Source of the DNA: Chelativorans sp. YIM 93263
GTDB taxonomy: Bacteria > Pseudomonadota > Alphaproteobacteria > Rhizobiales > Rhizobiaceae
NCBI RefSeq assembly: GCF_028767125.1
Contig: NZ_JAKCWP010000005.1
Coordinates: forward strand, 186,001-250,000
Length of the DNA stretch: 64,000 nucleotides
Reading direction: 5' to 3'
Below the pieces are notes generated by a model. That model saw nothing but the letters and a program-made list of their open reading frames with translations. It was not told where the DNA came from and made no database searches. The position numbers were made by a program, and so were the translations under genes. Below, piece by piece: positions 1-8,745 of the stretch. Position 1 is the first letter of the stretch, and the number at the start of each line of letters is the position of its first letter.

Positions 1-1033
1 CGGTCACCATTTCCACGCCCGGCCCCTCGGCCGGTTCGGCGTCGATCAGCGTGCCAGGATCGTGCGGCTCGAAGGCGTTCGCCACGCGCAGCGGAACGCC
101 TGCCTGGCGCAGCTTCTTCGCCGCCTTGGGATGGATCGCCTCCATGCCCATGTTCGACAGCTGGTCGGCGACGTCGTAATTCGTGCGGCCGATCTTGCGC
201 ACGTTTTCGGTTCCCACCAGGCGCGGATCGGCGCTGGAAAGGTGGAATTCCTTGTGAATGATCGCCTCGCGCGCGCCGGTCAGAGCGGCAATGGTGGCAA
301 ACGTCACCTCAGAATAGCCGCGGTCGAATTCGCGCATCAGCCCCTCGCGGCACTGTGCATAACCCGTAACGATGGGAAGCTCGCGCGCAAAATCCACGTC
401 GGCAAAGGCGTTTTCGATCCGCTCGGCCAGATCCGGCTGGGACTCGTCGCGCCAGCCCGTCAGGTCGACGAAACGGGCGTTGACCCCATTGCGCCGCAGA
501 AGCAGGGTAAGATTGTTCGCCGAATGCGCTTCACCCAGTGCCGACAGCATCTCGCGGATGGTCTGCATATGCTCGCCGAGCTGGAAGTGCCCGTAGGAGC
601 ACAGGCGCTGCAGGTCTATCAGGCAGCCACGCGCACCCTCGACCCGCTCACGCACGAAATCGTCCGCAGCATTGCGGTCTCCGGCATCGTCGAAGATGTC
701 GGCGTTGATTTCACGCATGGCGCGACTGACGCCGCTCAGCGCGTCCATCCACCCGTGATCGTTGTCGGCATGGGCGAAGAGCGCATAAACTCCGGGCTCG
801 CTTGACTTCTTGTGCTCCAGGAGCTTGTCGGTAATGCCCGCGAAAGCGGAGACCACGAAGACACGCTGGTAGAGCGCCCCGTCGCTGCGCTTGCCTATGA
901 GGATCGTGTCCAGCAACTCGCGCGCACGGGTCATCGACGTGCCGCCGATCTTCTCGACGGTGTGTTTGTTGCGCGCGTTTACTGGCGCGCCGCGGCTCTC
1001 CGCGACGCGTAGGTCTTCCGGTCGTGTGGTCAT
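1..1033 (-). CDS. ask: Ectoine-operon aspartate kinase (Ask_Ect), 3' end cut by window edge
   Basis: Aspartate kinase phosphorylates L-aspartate, the first step toward aspartate semialdehyde, which EctB uses. Translating the minus strand from the ATG at 1033 gives an open frame to base 2 (344 codons, no stop), so the C-terminal ACT region lies outside. The nucleotide-binding motif KIGGTSM is about 28 residues in, followed by VVSAFAGITD. It follows ectD by 22 bases on the same strand, which is the usual place of the ectoine-specific kinase isoform, thought to escape normal lysine/threonine feedback. The plus-strand reading frames here are shadows. The family call is firm; the Ask_Ect subtype rests on operon position. 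Confidence 0.93.
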   Translation of the reverse strand, partial: MTTRPEDLRVAESRGAPVNARNKHTVEKIGGTSMTRARELLDTILIGKRSDGALYQRVFVVSAFAGITDKLLEHKKSSEPGVYALFAHADNDHGWMDALSGVSRAMREINADIFDDAGDRNAADDFVRERVEGARGCLIDLQRLCSYGHFQLGEHMQTIREMLSALGEAHSANNLTLLLRRNGVNARFVDLTGWRDESQPDLAERIENAFADVDFARELPIVTGYAQCREGLMREFDRGYSEVTFATIAALTGAREAIIHKEFHLSSADPRLVGTENVRKIGRTNYDVADQLSNMGMEAIHPKAAKKLRQAGVPLRVANAFEPHDPGTLIDAEPAEGPGVEMVT

Positions 1034-1055
1034 ATCTTTAATTCGCTACCTTTCG

Positions 1056-1988
1056 TCAAACCAGCTTGCCGGTAATCACCTCGACCGGCTTCGCCTCGCC
1101 ACGCTGGGCGAGAAAGTCGGGACGCGGCTTCTTGGCCCCGAAGGGCTCCACAAGCTGGTTGGACATTGCATTGAACACGAAGAATGCGTTGGAGCGGGCA
1201 AAGGGCGTGATGTTGCCGTTCGAGCCATGCATCGTATTGCAGTCGAACAGCACCAGCGTACCGGCCTTGCCCGTCGCGGCGGTAACCCCGTACTCCGATG
1301 AGAGCTTGGTCAGCGCCTCATGCGAGGGCACACCGACCTCCTGCTTTTTCAGCGAGGATTTGTGGTTGTCCTCCGGTGTCTCGCCGGCGCAGGCGATGAA
1401 GGTTTTGTGCGAGCCGGGCATCAGCATGAGCGGACCGTTCAACGCGTCGTTGTCCGTCAGGAGCAGCGACGCGGAAATCGCGCGCATGCGCGGCATCCCG
1501 TCCTCAGCGTGCCAGGTCTCGAAATCCGAATGCCAGTAGAACTCTTTGCCGGTGAAACCGGGCTTGTAGTTGAGCCGCGACTGATGAACATAGACATCGT
1601 CGCCGAGCAGAAAGCTGACGATACCGGCCAGACGGCGGTCACACGCCAGGCGATCGAAGAGCGGGCTCTGCTCCGGCAGTTTGAAGATGGTGCGCACCTC
1701 GTCCGAGCCCGGCTCGGTAACGACGCTGTCATTAATCAGTGAGCGCTCGCCGCCGCGCAGTGCAGCGGATTCTGCCATCAGCGCCTTCACCTCTTCCTCG
1801 GTGAAGAGGTCCTTGAGCACGAGGAACCCGTCGCGGTCGAACTGATCGGCCTGTTGCGCCATCAGCGGTGCGTCGGGACGCCATTGGCTCCAGACCGTCT
1901 TGTCCTCCCTCGGCAGCCAACGTTCCTCAGAGAGACGAGTCGGATAGGGATCCGGTCTTCGTTCAGGTGCTTTGGTGATTGCAGACAT
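1056..1988 (-). CDS. ectD: Ectoine 5-hydroxylase
   Basis: Non-haem Fe(II)/2-oxoglutarate dioxygenase that converts ectoine to 5-hydroxyectoine in the cytoplasm. The protein is 310 residues, the usual family length. The signature FYWHSDFETWHAEDGMP is near residues 150-166. It supplies the iron ligands His153 and Asp155, with the distal ligand His254 in NTMHGSN. The start at 1988 was chosen over the longer frame to 2078 because AAGGAGA lies just upstream and the extra residues would overlap ectC. It lies between ectC and the kinase, so hydroxyectoine production is built into the operon. Confidence 0.97.
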   Translation of the reverse strand: MSAITKAPERRPDPYPTRLSEERWLPREDKTVWSQWRPDAPLMAQQADQFDRDGFLVLKDLFTEEEVKALMAESAALRGGERSLINDSVVTEPGSDEVRTIFKLPEQSPLFDRLACDRRLAGIVSFLLGDDVYVHQSRLNYKPGFTGKEFYWHSDFETWHAEDGMPRMRAISASLLLTDNDALNGPLMLMPGSHKTFIACAGETPEDNHKSSLKKQEVGVPSHEALTKLSSEYGVTAATGKAGTLVLFDCNTMHGSNGNITPFARSNAFFVFNAMSNQLVEPFGAKKPRPDFLAQRGEAKPVEVITGKLV

Positions 1989-2025
1989 GGTCTTTCTCCT
2001 TCTTCTTTTGGTTTTATCGACGTGA

Positions 2026-2424
2026 TTACATCGACTCGGCCTCCAGTGCGTAGGAGCCATCATCCTGGTGAACTTCATTGCCCGTCACGGGCGGATTGAA
2101 GACACAAGCCATGATCATCGGCTTGTCGGCGTCGGCACGAAGAATGTGCTTGTCGTGCTTATCGAGCGCGTAGACCACACCAGGACGAATCTGGTGAACT
2201 TCCCCCGTTGCGCAATCCTCGATCGAACCGGTGCCGTCGACGCAATAAACGCTTTCAAGATGGTTCTTGTAGTGCATCTCCAGCTCGGCGCCGGCATAGA
2301 TCGTGGTGATATGAAAGCTGAAGCCCATATTGTCCGACTTCAAGAGAAGCCTCACGCTGTCCCAACCCTTGGAAAAAATGTGGCGGTCGGTGTTCTTGGC
2401 TTCGTTCAGGTCACGCACAATCAT
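2026..2424 (-). CDS. ectC: L-ectoine synthase
   Basis: Cyclises N-gamma-acetyl-2,4-diaminobutyrate to ectoine, the last step of the core pathway. It is a single cupin-fold protein of 132 residues, the normal length. It starts MIVRDLNEA and carries the cupin strands with EMHYKNHLE and [12 protein letters not shown], which provide the expected metal and substrate site. It begins 5 bases after ectB ends on the same strand and is followed after 37 bases by ectD. No anomaly seen. Confidence 0.97.
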   Translation of the reverse strand: MIVRDLNEAKNTDRHIFSKGWDSVRLLLKSDNMGFSFHITTIYAGAELEMHYKNHLESVYCVDGTGSIEDCATGEVHQIRPGVVYALDKHDKHILRADADKPMIMACVFNPPVTGNEVHQDDGSYALEAESM

Positions 2425-2429
2425 TCAAA

Positions 2430-3719
2430 TTACTCCGCTGCAAGTTTCGTTGACTGGGCAATTTCGCTCACAGCCGCATCGAGAATGTCAAGGCCACGAG
2501 CGAAGGTCTCCTCATCGATGGTCAGCGGCGCGAGCACCTTCACCACCTCGTCGTGGGCGCCGGATGTTTCGATGACGAGCCCATCCCGGAAACAGCGCGA
2601 GCAAATATCCTCCGCCAGTTCCCCGGAGCCCACATCGATACCCAGCATCATGCCCCGCCCCTTCAGGCGGGTGTTGGGAAGCCGGTCGGCAGTTTCCGCC
2701 AACCGCGACCTCAGGTATGCCGCGCGCTTGAGCACCGTCTCCTGGAAGTTATTGTCGGCCCAGAACTTTTCCAGTGCGACACGCGCAGTAACAAAGGCGT
2801 GGTTATTACCACGGAAGGTACCATTATGTTCCGCCGGGCCGAACACATCGTGTTCCGGCTTGACGAGCAAGGTGGCAAACGGCAGGCCGAAACCCGACAG
2901 CGATTTCGCCATAGTGATGATATCCGGCTCCACGCCCATCTCCTCGAAAGAGAAGAAAGGTCCGGTGCGGCCGCAGCCCGCCTGGATATCATCGACGATG
3001 AGCAGCGCCCCGTGACTCCGCGCGATCTCCGCGACACGGCGCACCCATTCGCGCGATGCGGCGTTCAGGCCACCCTCGCCCTGCACGGTTTCTAGAATGA
3101 CCGCGGCCGGCGCATCGATACCGCTGGACGGCTCCGCAAGCATACGGTTGAGGAAGTCAGCCGTATCGATATCCTTGCCCATCGATCCTTCGAAAGGCAT
3201 GCGAGTCACACCGCTCAGCGGAATGCTGGCCCCGCCACGGTGATACCCGTTGCCGGTCGCTGCAAGCGCACCCAGCGTCACGCCGTGAAATCCATTCGTG
3301 AAGGAGATCACATTGGTGCGTCCGGTAACCTTGCGGGCAATCTTCAGCGCAGCCTCAACCGCATTGGCGCCCGTCGGCCCCATGAACATCATGCGATAAT
3401 CCATGTTGCGCGGCTTCAGGACAATGCGCTCGAACGCCTCCAGGAAATCCGCTTTGGCGTTCGTGTGCATGTCCAGGCCATGGGCAAGGCCGTCCGCCTG
3501 GATATGCTCGATGAGCGCGGCTTTCATATCGGGGTCGTTATGACCATAGTTCAGCGTCGAGCAGCCGGCCAGGAAATCGATATACTCGCGCCCCTCACCA
3601 TCGCTCAGAATGGCGCCGTTTGCTTTCTTGAACACGGTCGGGAAGCTGCGGCAGTAGCTGCGCGCGCCTGATTCCCGCCGTTCAAAAATGGCTTTATCGT
3701 CCGTTTTTACGGTCGTCAT
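2430..3719 (-). CDS. ectB: L-2,4-diaminobutyrate aminotransferase
   Basis: PLP-dependent class III aminotransferase that transfers an amino group from glutamate to aspartate semialdehyde, giving 2,4-diaminobutyrate. The protein is 429 residues from the ATG at 3719. An in-frame codon at 3743 is less likely because AAAGGA sits directly upstream of 3719. Motifs: GPTGANAVEAALK near 114-126, FTNGFHGVTLGAL near 140-152, the PLP-phenol-binding Asp of IVDDIQAGCGRTG near 241-253, and the Schiff-base lysine near residue 272 in AKSLSGFG. Second gene of the ectoine operon. Confidence 0.97.
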   Translation of the reverse strand: MTTVKTDDKAIFERRESGARSYCRSFPTVFKKANGAILSDGEGREYIDFLAGCSTLNYGHNDPDMKAALIEHIQADGLAHGLDMHTNAKADFLEAFERIVLKPRNMDYRMMFMGPTGANAVEAALKIARKVTGRTNVISFTNGFHGVTLGALAATGNGYHRGGASIPLSGVTRMPFEGSMGKDIDTADFLNRMLAEPSSGIDAPAAVILETVQGEGGLNAASREWVRRVAEIARSHGALLIVDDIQAGCGRTGPFFSFEEMGVEPDIITMAKSLSGFGLPFATLLVKPEHDVFGPAEHNGTFRGNNHAFVTARVALEKFWADNNFQETVLKRAAYLRSRLAETADRLPNTRLKGRGMMLGIDVGSGELAEDICSRCFRDGLVIETSGAHDEVVKVLAPLTIDEETFARGLDILDAAVSEIAQSTKLAAE

Positions 3720-3775
3720 GGTTTTTCCTTTGATTTGATTCATGAGTGGAGGCTGCAGGCTTCGGGCCGATTGTC

Positions 3776-4321
3776 TCAGGCCGCGCTCCGCGCCTCCTCA
3801 GGCAGCGCAATCGTCACCATGTGCTCGGTGGCATGTGCGCCGTCGAAATGAGCGTCCCTGCGGAAATAGGGCTCGCTTTTCAGTTCACCACCCTGGCCGC
3901 GGGCGAAGGAGCGGAAGAGTGCCCAGCTCGCGTCGTTGTCGGGTGTAATCGTGGTCTTCAGCTTGCGCACATTGGCGCAGGCTTCGCGCTGCAACAGCGC
4001 CTTGAGCATCCGCTTGGCAACGCCCTGTCCCTGGGCGCTCTCGTGGACGGCAACCTGCCAGACGAACAGCACCTGCGGATTGTCCGGCAAGATGTATCCC
4101 GAAATCCATCCGACCACGGCACCATCGCTCTCGCGTTCGGCGAGGATACAGGTGTCACCAAAATGGTCGCACTGAAGCAGGTTGCAGTAGAGGGAATTCT
4201 CATCGAGCGGCTCACAGGACTGGATCAGCCGCCAGACAGCTGCGCCATCTTCGGTTTGTGGCGCGCGGAAGGTAATTTCCTCGGATCGTTTTCGAACAAG
4301 CTGGATGTTGCTGACGGACAT
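3776..4321 (-). CDS. ectA: L-2,4-diaminobutyrate N-gamma-acetyltransferase
   Basis: GNAT-fold enzyme that acetylates diaminobutyrate with acetyl-CoA to give the direct precursor of ectoine. The protein is 181 residues. The acetyl-CoA pyrophosphate-binding loop reads AQGQGVAKRML near 94-104, preceded by the core strand FVWQVAVHES. EctA hallmarks are SLYCNLLQCDHFGDTC near 43-58 and the C-terminal TITPDNDASWALF. It is the first gene of ectABCD-ask. A strong AGAGGAGA ribosome site precedes the ATG and a good sigma-70-like promoter lies about 25 bases upstream. Confidence 0.96.
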   Translation of the reverse strand: MSVSNIQLVRKRSEEITFRAPQTEDGAAVWRLIQSCEPLDENSLYCNLLQCDHFGDTCILAERESDGAVVGWISGYILPDNPQVLFVWQVAVHESAQGQGVAKRMLKALLQREACANVRKLKTTITPDNDASWALFRSFARGQGGELKSEPYFRRDAHFDGAHATEHMVTIALPEEARSAA

Positions 4322-4345
4322 GGCTCTCCTCTTTCGCTGGGAGGA

Positions 4346-4373
4346 ATATTACGACAAGCAAAGCATATTTCAA
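4346..4373 (-). promoter_or_regulatory. Predicted ectA promoter
   Basis: Read on the minus strand, TTGAAA (4373-4368) and TAATAT (4351-4346) are 16 bases apart, close to the sigma-70 consensus. This predicts transcription starting about 20 bases before the ectA ATG. A second TTGACA at 4460-4455 has no good -10 partner. EctR repressors are known to bind over ect promoters, so overlap with an operator is likely, but I could not define one. Confidence 0.5.
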
Positions 4374-4763
4374 CCGGGAGAAATGGAAAATCACGCCTTA
4401 AAAAGGCCCCAATTGGCGCTTTCCACCTGAAATTGCGGAGAAAATTCATTCGTCTGTCAAATAATATTTCTTTTGCTATCGAAGCAATTTTGTCGATCCC
4501 TATCCAAACGCTTGTGGAAGCCCCAGTCCCCCTGCGTCCACTGGAGACCGATTCAGCGACATCAATGTGGGACGGACGGTCCGCCAGTTCCAGAAGCGTG
4601 CTCGCAGCTTTCCAGCCCCTTTTCGGACCAAAAAGGCGTAATTTCCTGCGAAACATTTCAAAAACAGCCCAAGGTGGACTACACCGCAGACGGGTTTTCT
4701 TCTATTCAGGAACAAAATCCGGTATGCGCCGTGCGCTTATGTCAACGCCACAGGCTCTCGAAA
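4374..4763. other. Divergent ectA/ectR intergenic region
   Basis: About 390 bases between the ectA promoter and ectR. The long open frames crossing it look non-coding: no recognisable family, AT-rich patches, and low-complexity residues upstream of the real EctR start. It should hold the ectR promoter and possibly distal ect control sites. The related patch AAAAAGGC occurs near 4403 and again near 4630, which could be a binding site, but this is weak. Confidence 0.4.
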
Positions 4764-5240
4764 ATGGAAAACCGCACCCAGACCAGCCTTATTGCGCTCC
4801 GGCGCATCCTGCGAGCGACCGAGCTCAATGCACGGACCCTGGCGCGCGCAACGGGGCTGACAACGCCGCAGCTTATCGTGCTGGAAATCGTCGCCGCGGC
4901 CGGCCGCGCCACGCCCAAGGATATCGCCGGAAAGGCCGGGGTCGGCCAGGCAACGGCCACGTCGCTTGTCGACAAGCTGGAAACACGGGGCCTTGTCAAC
5001 CGCACGCGCAGTGACAAGGATCGGCGCGTGGTGTGGGTCGCGCTGACGGAGGCCGGGCGGGAAATGCTGGAAGCGGCGCCAGATCCGCTGCAACGTACCT
5101 TTTCGCAGCAGTTCAAGGCATTGCCAGACTGGGAGCAAGCCATGATCGTCGCGGCGCTGGAGCACGTCGGCGACATGCTGAATGCCGGCACCCTCGACGC
5201 CTCCCCGCTGCTCGATGTCGGCGCTGTCGACCGCAAATAA
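4764..5240 (+). CDS. ectR: MarR-family regulator of ectoine synthesis (EctR-like)
   Basis: Winged-helix MarR-type transcription factor of 158 residues from the ATG at 4764. The wHTH core is visible: TPQLIVLEIV near 35-44, the recognition region PKDIAGKAGVGQATATSLVDKLE near 52-74, and the wing SDKDRRVVWVALTEAG near 82-97. Its position divergent to ectA matches EctR of halophilic and methylotrophic bacteria, where it represses ectABC(ask). The open frame runs upstream to 4473, but that part lacks protein character; a GTG near 4731 is a possible alternative start. Ligand unknown. Confidence 0.85.
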   Translation: MENRTQTSLIALRRILRATELNARTLARATGLTTPQLIVLEIVAAAGRATPKDIAGKAGVGQATATSLVDKLETRGLVNRTRSDKDRRVVWVALTEAGREMLEAAPDPLQRTFSQQFKALPDWEQAMIVAALEHVGDMLNAGTLDASPLLDVGAVDRK

Positions 5241-5402
5241 CGCATACACGATAGCCGTGCCGCACGGACGATTTCGATTCCGGCTGTGAAGACCGGATTA
5301 ACGCATTCCGCTCGCCTTGTTTGACACGGTACGGTGGCAGAGCCACTGTATCCAATCAATGGAGCGTTGCAATGCGCTGACCAGGTCGGGGGGCGAGCGA
5401 CA

Positions 5403-7010
5403 GTGAAAAAGCAAAAACGCATGCGCCGCGAGATCAGGTTGATCGGCCTGATGTTCGTCTCCGTAAGCGCCGTCCTGGGATCGGGCTGGCTTTTCGCACC
5501 GCTTCTGGCCAGTGAGCAGGCAGGCCCGGCGGCTATTCTTGCCTGGGGCCTTGGCGGCATGGCCATGTTCCTGATCGCGCTGACATTCGCCGAGATTTCC
5601 GCCATGCTCCCGGTCGCCGGCGGCATTGCCCGCATGCCTCAGTTCAGCCATGGCGGCATGGTGGCCATGGCCATGGGTTGGAGCGCCTGGATCGGCTACA
5701 ACACCACCGCGCCGATCGAGGTCGAGGCAATGCTCCGGTATCTTCTGCCCCATTTCGGCCTGGCGCAGGACGGAAACGTGCAGAACTGGCCGGGAACGCT
5801 GATCGCCATCGGCTTTCTGGGGCTTTTCACAGTCATCAACGCCCTCGGCGTGCGCTTTTTCGCCCGGGTTAACGAGGCACTCACCTGGGTCAAGATCGCC
5901 ATTCCGATCATCATCATGGCTGTCCTTTTCTGGTCGCGCTTCGATACGGCCAACTTCACGGAGGCCGGCGGCTTTTCCCCTTATGGTCTACATGGGATTT
6001 TCGGAGCCGTTTCCACCGGCGGTATCATCTTCTCCTATATCGGCTTCCGCCATGCGATCGACATGGCGGGCGAGGTCCACCGGCCGGGGGTGACGATGCC
6101 CGCGGCACTCCTCCTATCGGTCCTCATCTGCTTCCTCGTTTATGGAGGCCTTCAACTCGCCTTCATCGGCTCGCTGCCCTCCGACATGCTCTCCAATGGC
6201 TGGAACGGATTACTCGTGGACGCCAAGCTCGGCCCAATCGAGGCTATAGCCACCTCACTCGGGTTGCTATGGCTTATCAGCTTGCTCAATGTCGGCGCTG
6301 TCCTGAGTCCCTTCGGCGGCGGCCTGGTCGCCACCGGCTCCAATGCCCGGCTCGCCTACGCGTTGGCAAAAAACCGGTTTTTCCCAACGTTTCTGACAAA
6401 ACTTTCCAAGCGCGGCATCCCGCTGATGGCGCTTCTGCTCAACTTTGCCTTCAGCCTGCTTGTCTATATCCTACTGCCTTTCACCGAAATCGTACGTCTT
6501 AACAGCTCGGCCATCGTGCTTTCCTTTGTCGTGGGGCCGATCGCGGTCGTCTCATTGCGCTATCTCATGCCGGACCGGCCGCGCCCGATGCGCCTGCCGG
6601 CGGTTAACTGGATCGCCGCCGCGGCGTTCGTGGTGGCAACGCTGGTGATTTACTGGAGCGGCTGGGACACGCTGTGGCGGCTCAGCCTTGCCCTTCTGGC
6701 GGGGCTGGTTCTTTTCCTGATCAGGGCACGCTTCCAGGATGTTGGGCCGCTCGACGCAAAATCAGCAGCATGGCTGCTGCCCTATCTCGCCGGCCTGGGC
6801 GTCATCTCCTATCTAGGCACATTCGGAGGGCAAGGTATTCTGCCGTTCGGTTGGGACATCGCCGTCATCACGGCCTTCGCCCTGCTCGTCTTCGCCCATG
6901 CGATTGCCTGTCGCCTGCCGCCGGACAGGTTTGCCGAGCAGATAAGCGATGTTCCCACACAAAGCGTCAATGCTGAAACGGGCCGTATGGAGAAAGCCGC
7001 TACGGCCTAA
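5403..7010 (+). CDS. APC-superfamily amino acid permease
   Basis: Integral membrane transporter of about 535 residues with at least twelve hydrophobic segments. The first starts at IGLMFVSVSAVLGSGWLF, carrying the glycine-rich G-S-G-W of APC helix 1 that binds the substrate carboxylate. Others include FGAVSTGGIIFSYIGFRH and LISLLNVGAVLSPFGGG. Start choice is uncertain: GTG 5403 has a G-rich stretch upstream, GTG 5334 has none, and ATG 5421 is also possible. It lies 162 bases downstream of ectR in the same direction, so ectR could be co-transcribed with it. Substrate cannot be read from the sequence. Its last bases overlap the end of convergent tonB. Confidence 0.85.
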   Translation: MKKQKRMRREIRLIGLMFVSVSAVLGSGWLFAPLLASEQAGPAAILAWGLGGMAMFLIALTFAEISAMLPVAGGIARMPQFSHGGMVAMAMGWSAWIGYNTTAPIEVEAMLRYLLPHFGLAQDGNVQNWPGTLIAIGFLGLFTVINALGVRFFARVNEALTWVKIAIPIIIMAVLFWSRFDTANFTEAGGFSPYGLHGIFGAVSTGGIIFSYIGFRHAIDMAGEVHRPGVTMPAALLLSVLICFLVYGGLQLAFIGSLPSDMLSNGWNGLLVDAKLGPIEAIATSLGLLWLISLLNVGAVLSPFGGGLVATGSNARLAYALAKNRFFPTFLTKLSKRGIPLMALLLNFAFSLLVYILLPFTEIVRLNSSAIVLSFVVGPIAVVSLRYLMPDRPRPMRLPAVNWIAAAAFVVATLVIYWSGWDTLWRLSLALLAGLVLFLIRARFQDVGPLDAKSAAWLLPYLAGLGVISYLGTFGGQGILPFGWDIAVITAFALLVFAHAIACRLPPDRFAEQISDVPTQSVNAETGRMEKAATA

Positions 7011-7960
7011 CGCCTAAACGCCAGCGGAACGGTAAAGGCCCAGGAATCCCGCCCGGCCCCAGGCGGGATAGCGGGAAACGGCGCTGCCCGGCGGACTGTT
7101 TCGATCGCCGCGTCGTCCAGAATGGGCGCCCCCGACCCCCTGACCACGCGAATATTGCCGACACCGCCGTTACGCGTCACCGTAAACGCCACGTGAACCT
7201 CGCCTTCCGCACCCTGACGCCTCGCGCTTCGAGGATAATGGAGTGCGCGGCGCAACCGTGAGACTATCTGTCCGGGATAATTTGAAACAGCTCTATTGCC
7301 AGCAGCCGGCGCTCGGGAGGCTGTCTGCTGCCCGCTCGCATTCGCGCTTTGCCCACTCTGTGCCGTACCGCGCTGCGCATCTTTCCTGTCACGCCCGCCG
7401 GATCCGGCGGCAGGCCGTGCCTGCTGCGTCGTTCTCTCGGCAGGCGTCCTGCTGGGCTCGGGCGGTGTGTAATCTGGTCGCGGGGTCGGACGCGGGACGT
7501 CCACCATCGCTGTCACCGTCTCGCCCGGTGTGACCGGTTTGACCGCATCCGCCTCCGGCGTGGCAGCATCCACTTCGGGTGGTTCGGGCTTCTGCACTAT
7601 CGGAACTGCATTTTCCTCGACAGCCAGTTCCACCGGCACCGTTTCTTCGGAAGGGGTTGGCTGTGTTTCAGGCGCAGCATCGGCAGCCGAGTCGACGGGC
7701 TCAACAATTTCAGCCTCGCTGACCTCCGGCTCTACCGGTGTCAGTTCGCTAGCCGCATCAGCTTGCGGCTCGAGTGTCTCCGCCGGATCACCCGCCGCGG
7801 TAAGATCGGTAAAAGCGCTTCCCGCCAGCGCAATCTCGGCACCCTCGCCCCCGGCAACCTGCACCTCCGGTTCATCCGGCAGCAAAAACACGGCGCCTCC
7901 GGCATGAAGCACACCGGAAAGAACCAGCGCGATGGCCCAATGCCACGCCTTCATCTTCAT
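7007..7960 (-). CDS. tonB: TonB-family energy transducer
   Basis: Links the proton-driven ExbB/ExbD motor to outer-membrane receptors. The 317-residue protein has one N-terminal membrane anchor near residues 5-26 (WHWAIALVLSGVLHAGGAVF, including the His typical of TonB). A long acidic Pro/Glu/Ala-rich periplasmic spacer follows, then a C-terminal TonB domain from about 230 (YPGQIVSRLRRALHYP, GEVHVAFTVTRNGGV). It is the last gene of exbB-exbD-exbD-tonB, overlapping exbD by four bases. No receptor gene is nearby, so the imported substrate (iron chelate or other) is unknown. Confidence 0.93.
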   Translation of the reverse strand: MKMKAWHWAIALVLSGVLHAGGAVFLLPDEPEVQVAGGEGAEIALAGSAFTDLTAAGDPAETLEPQADAASELTPVEPEVSEAEIVEPVDSAADAAPETQPTPSEETVPVELAVEENAVPIVQKPEPPEVDAATPEADAVKPVTPGETVTAMVDVPRPTPRPDYTPPEPSRTPAERTTQQARPAAGSGGRDRKDAQRGTAQSGQSANASGQQTASRAPAAGNRAVSNYPGQIVSRLRRALHYPRSARRQGAEGEVHVAFTVTRNGGVGNIRVVRGSGAPILDDAAIETVRRAAPFPAIPPGAGRDSWAFTVPLAFRR

Positions 7961-8355
7961 TCTGCGCTTCGCTCCGTTACTATGCTGACCTTGTCGGCAC
8001 CCGCTTTACGGAGAGCGGCAACAACATCGATGAGCCGTTCGGCTGGAAGATCCCGGTCGGCAGCTACCTTGACGGGGGCGTCGCCATCGGAGCCCTCCGC
8101 CTTCAATGCTTCAACGTAAGCCGCCGGATCGGTCGCGCGTCCGCCGACCCGCATTTCGCCGTCAGGCGTGACGAACAGCGCGTCTGCCAGTTCAGCCCGA
8201 TCCGCCGTTTCCGTCGATATCAACCTGACGTCATGGTCAAGCGGCGCCACGGTGCCCGCGATCAGAAAGAAGATCAGCATCAGGAATACGATATTGATGA
8301 GAGCGATCGTGCTTTCGCGCCGGCGCGGATGCAAAGGACGGGACAGACGTATCAT
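7957..8355 (-). CDS. exbD: ExbD/TolR-family motor subunit (second copy)
   Basis: 132-residue biopolymer transport protein with one membrane span near residues 16-37 (STIALINIVFLMLIFFLIAG) and a periplasmic domain. At the site of the conserved Asp of ExbD (PLIDV in the neighbouring copy), this copy reads ALINIVFL: Asn replaces the proton-carrying Asp. It may therefore be a non-proton-carrying partner in a hetero-ExbD unit. It overlaps tonB by four bases and lies 6 bases after the other exbD. Confidence 0.9.
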   Translation of the reverse strand: MIRLSRPLHPRRRESTIALINIVFLMLIFFLIAGTVAPLDHDVRLISTETADRAELADALFVTPDGEMRVGGRATDPAAYVEALKAEGSDGDAPVKVAADRDLPAERLIDVVAALRKAGADKVSIVTERSAE

Positions 8356-8361
8356 GGTGCC

Positions 8362-8745
8362 TCACTTCGCAACACTCAGGGAGATATCCGTTTCCGCGCG
8401 GATCTGCTCAACCGCGCTTACCATTTCCTGGGAGGACGTTTCGCCACGCACCAGAAGCACAGCCCGCTCGGCACCCTGCTCCTGCAATCGCCGCAGCTCT
8501 GTCAAAGCCGCCTCGACTCCTCCCTGCACGCCGTTGACGTTCCATTCGGCCCCTTCAAGCCGGATCAGAACGTCTGGCGCGTCCACGGATGCTGTATCGG
8601 CAGCGGTACCGCCGGTGATCTCCACCTCTGCAAAACGCAGGAAAGTGGAAGAAAGCATGAAGAACAACAATAGAATAAAGATGACGTCGATGAGCGGCGT
8701 CAGCGGCAGAGAGCGCCTGCGAGCGAGGGGTATATCAATGTGCAT
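8362..8745 (-). CDS. exbD: ExbD/TolR-family motor subunit (first copy)
   Basis: 127-residue ExbD from the ATG at 8745; the open frame extends to 8826 but that part lies within exbB. The N-terminus reads RRSLPLTPLIDVIFILLLFFML, with the essential membrane Asp in LIDV. A periplasmic domain with VLLVRGETSSQEMVSAVEQIR follows. It overlaps the exbB end by 11 bases, implying translational coupling. Together with ExbB it forms the inner-membrane proton channel that energises TonB. Confidence 0.92.
   Translation of the reverse strand: MHIDIPLARRRSLPLTPLIDVIFILLLFFMLSSTFLRFAEVEITGGTAADTASVDAPDVLIRLEGAEWNVNGVQGGVEAALTELRRLQEQGAERAVLLVRGETSSQEMVSAVEQIRAETDISLSVAK

Noticed and set aside
62-805. 247-codon plus-strand frame at the left edge
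   Set aside because: Antisense of the aspartate kinase, whose minus-strand translation carries the KxGGTS motif.
4473-4763. N-terminal extension of EctR by 97 residues
   Set aside because: No MarR protein has such an extension; composition is like intergenic DNA, and the MarR domain starts normally at 4764.
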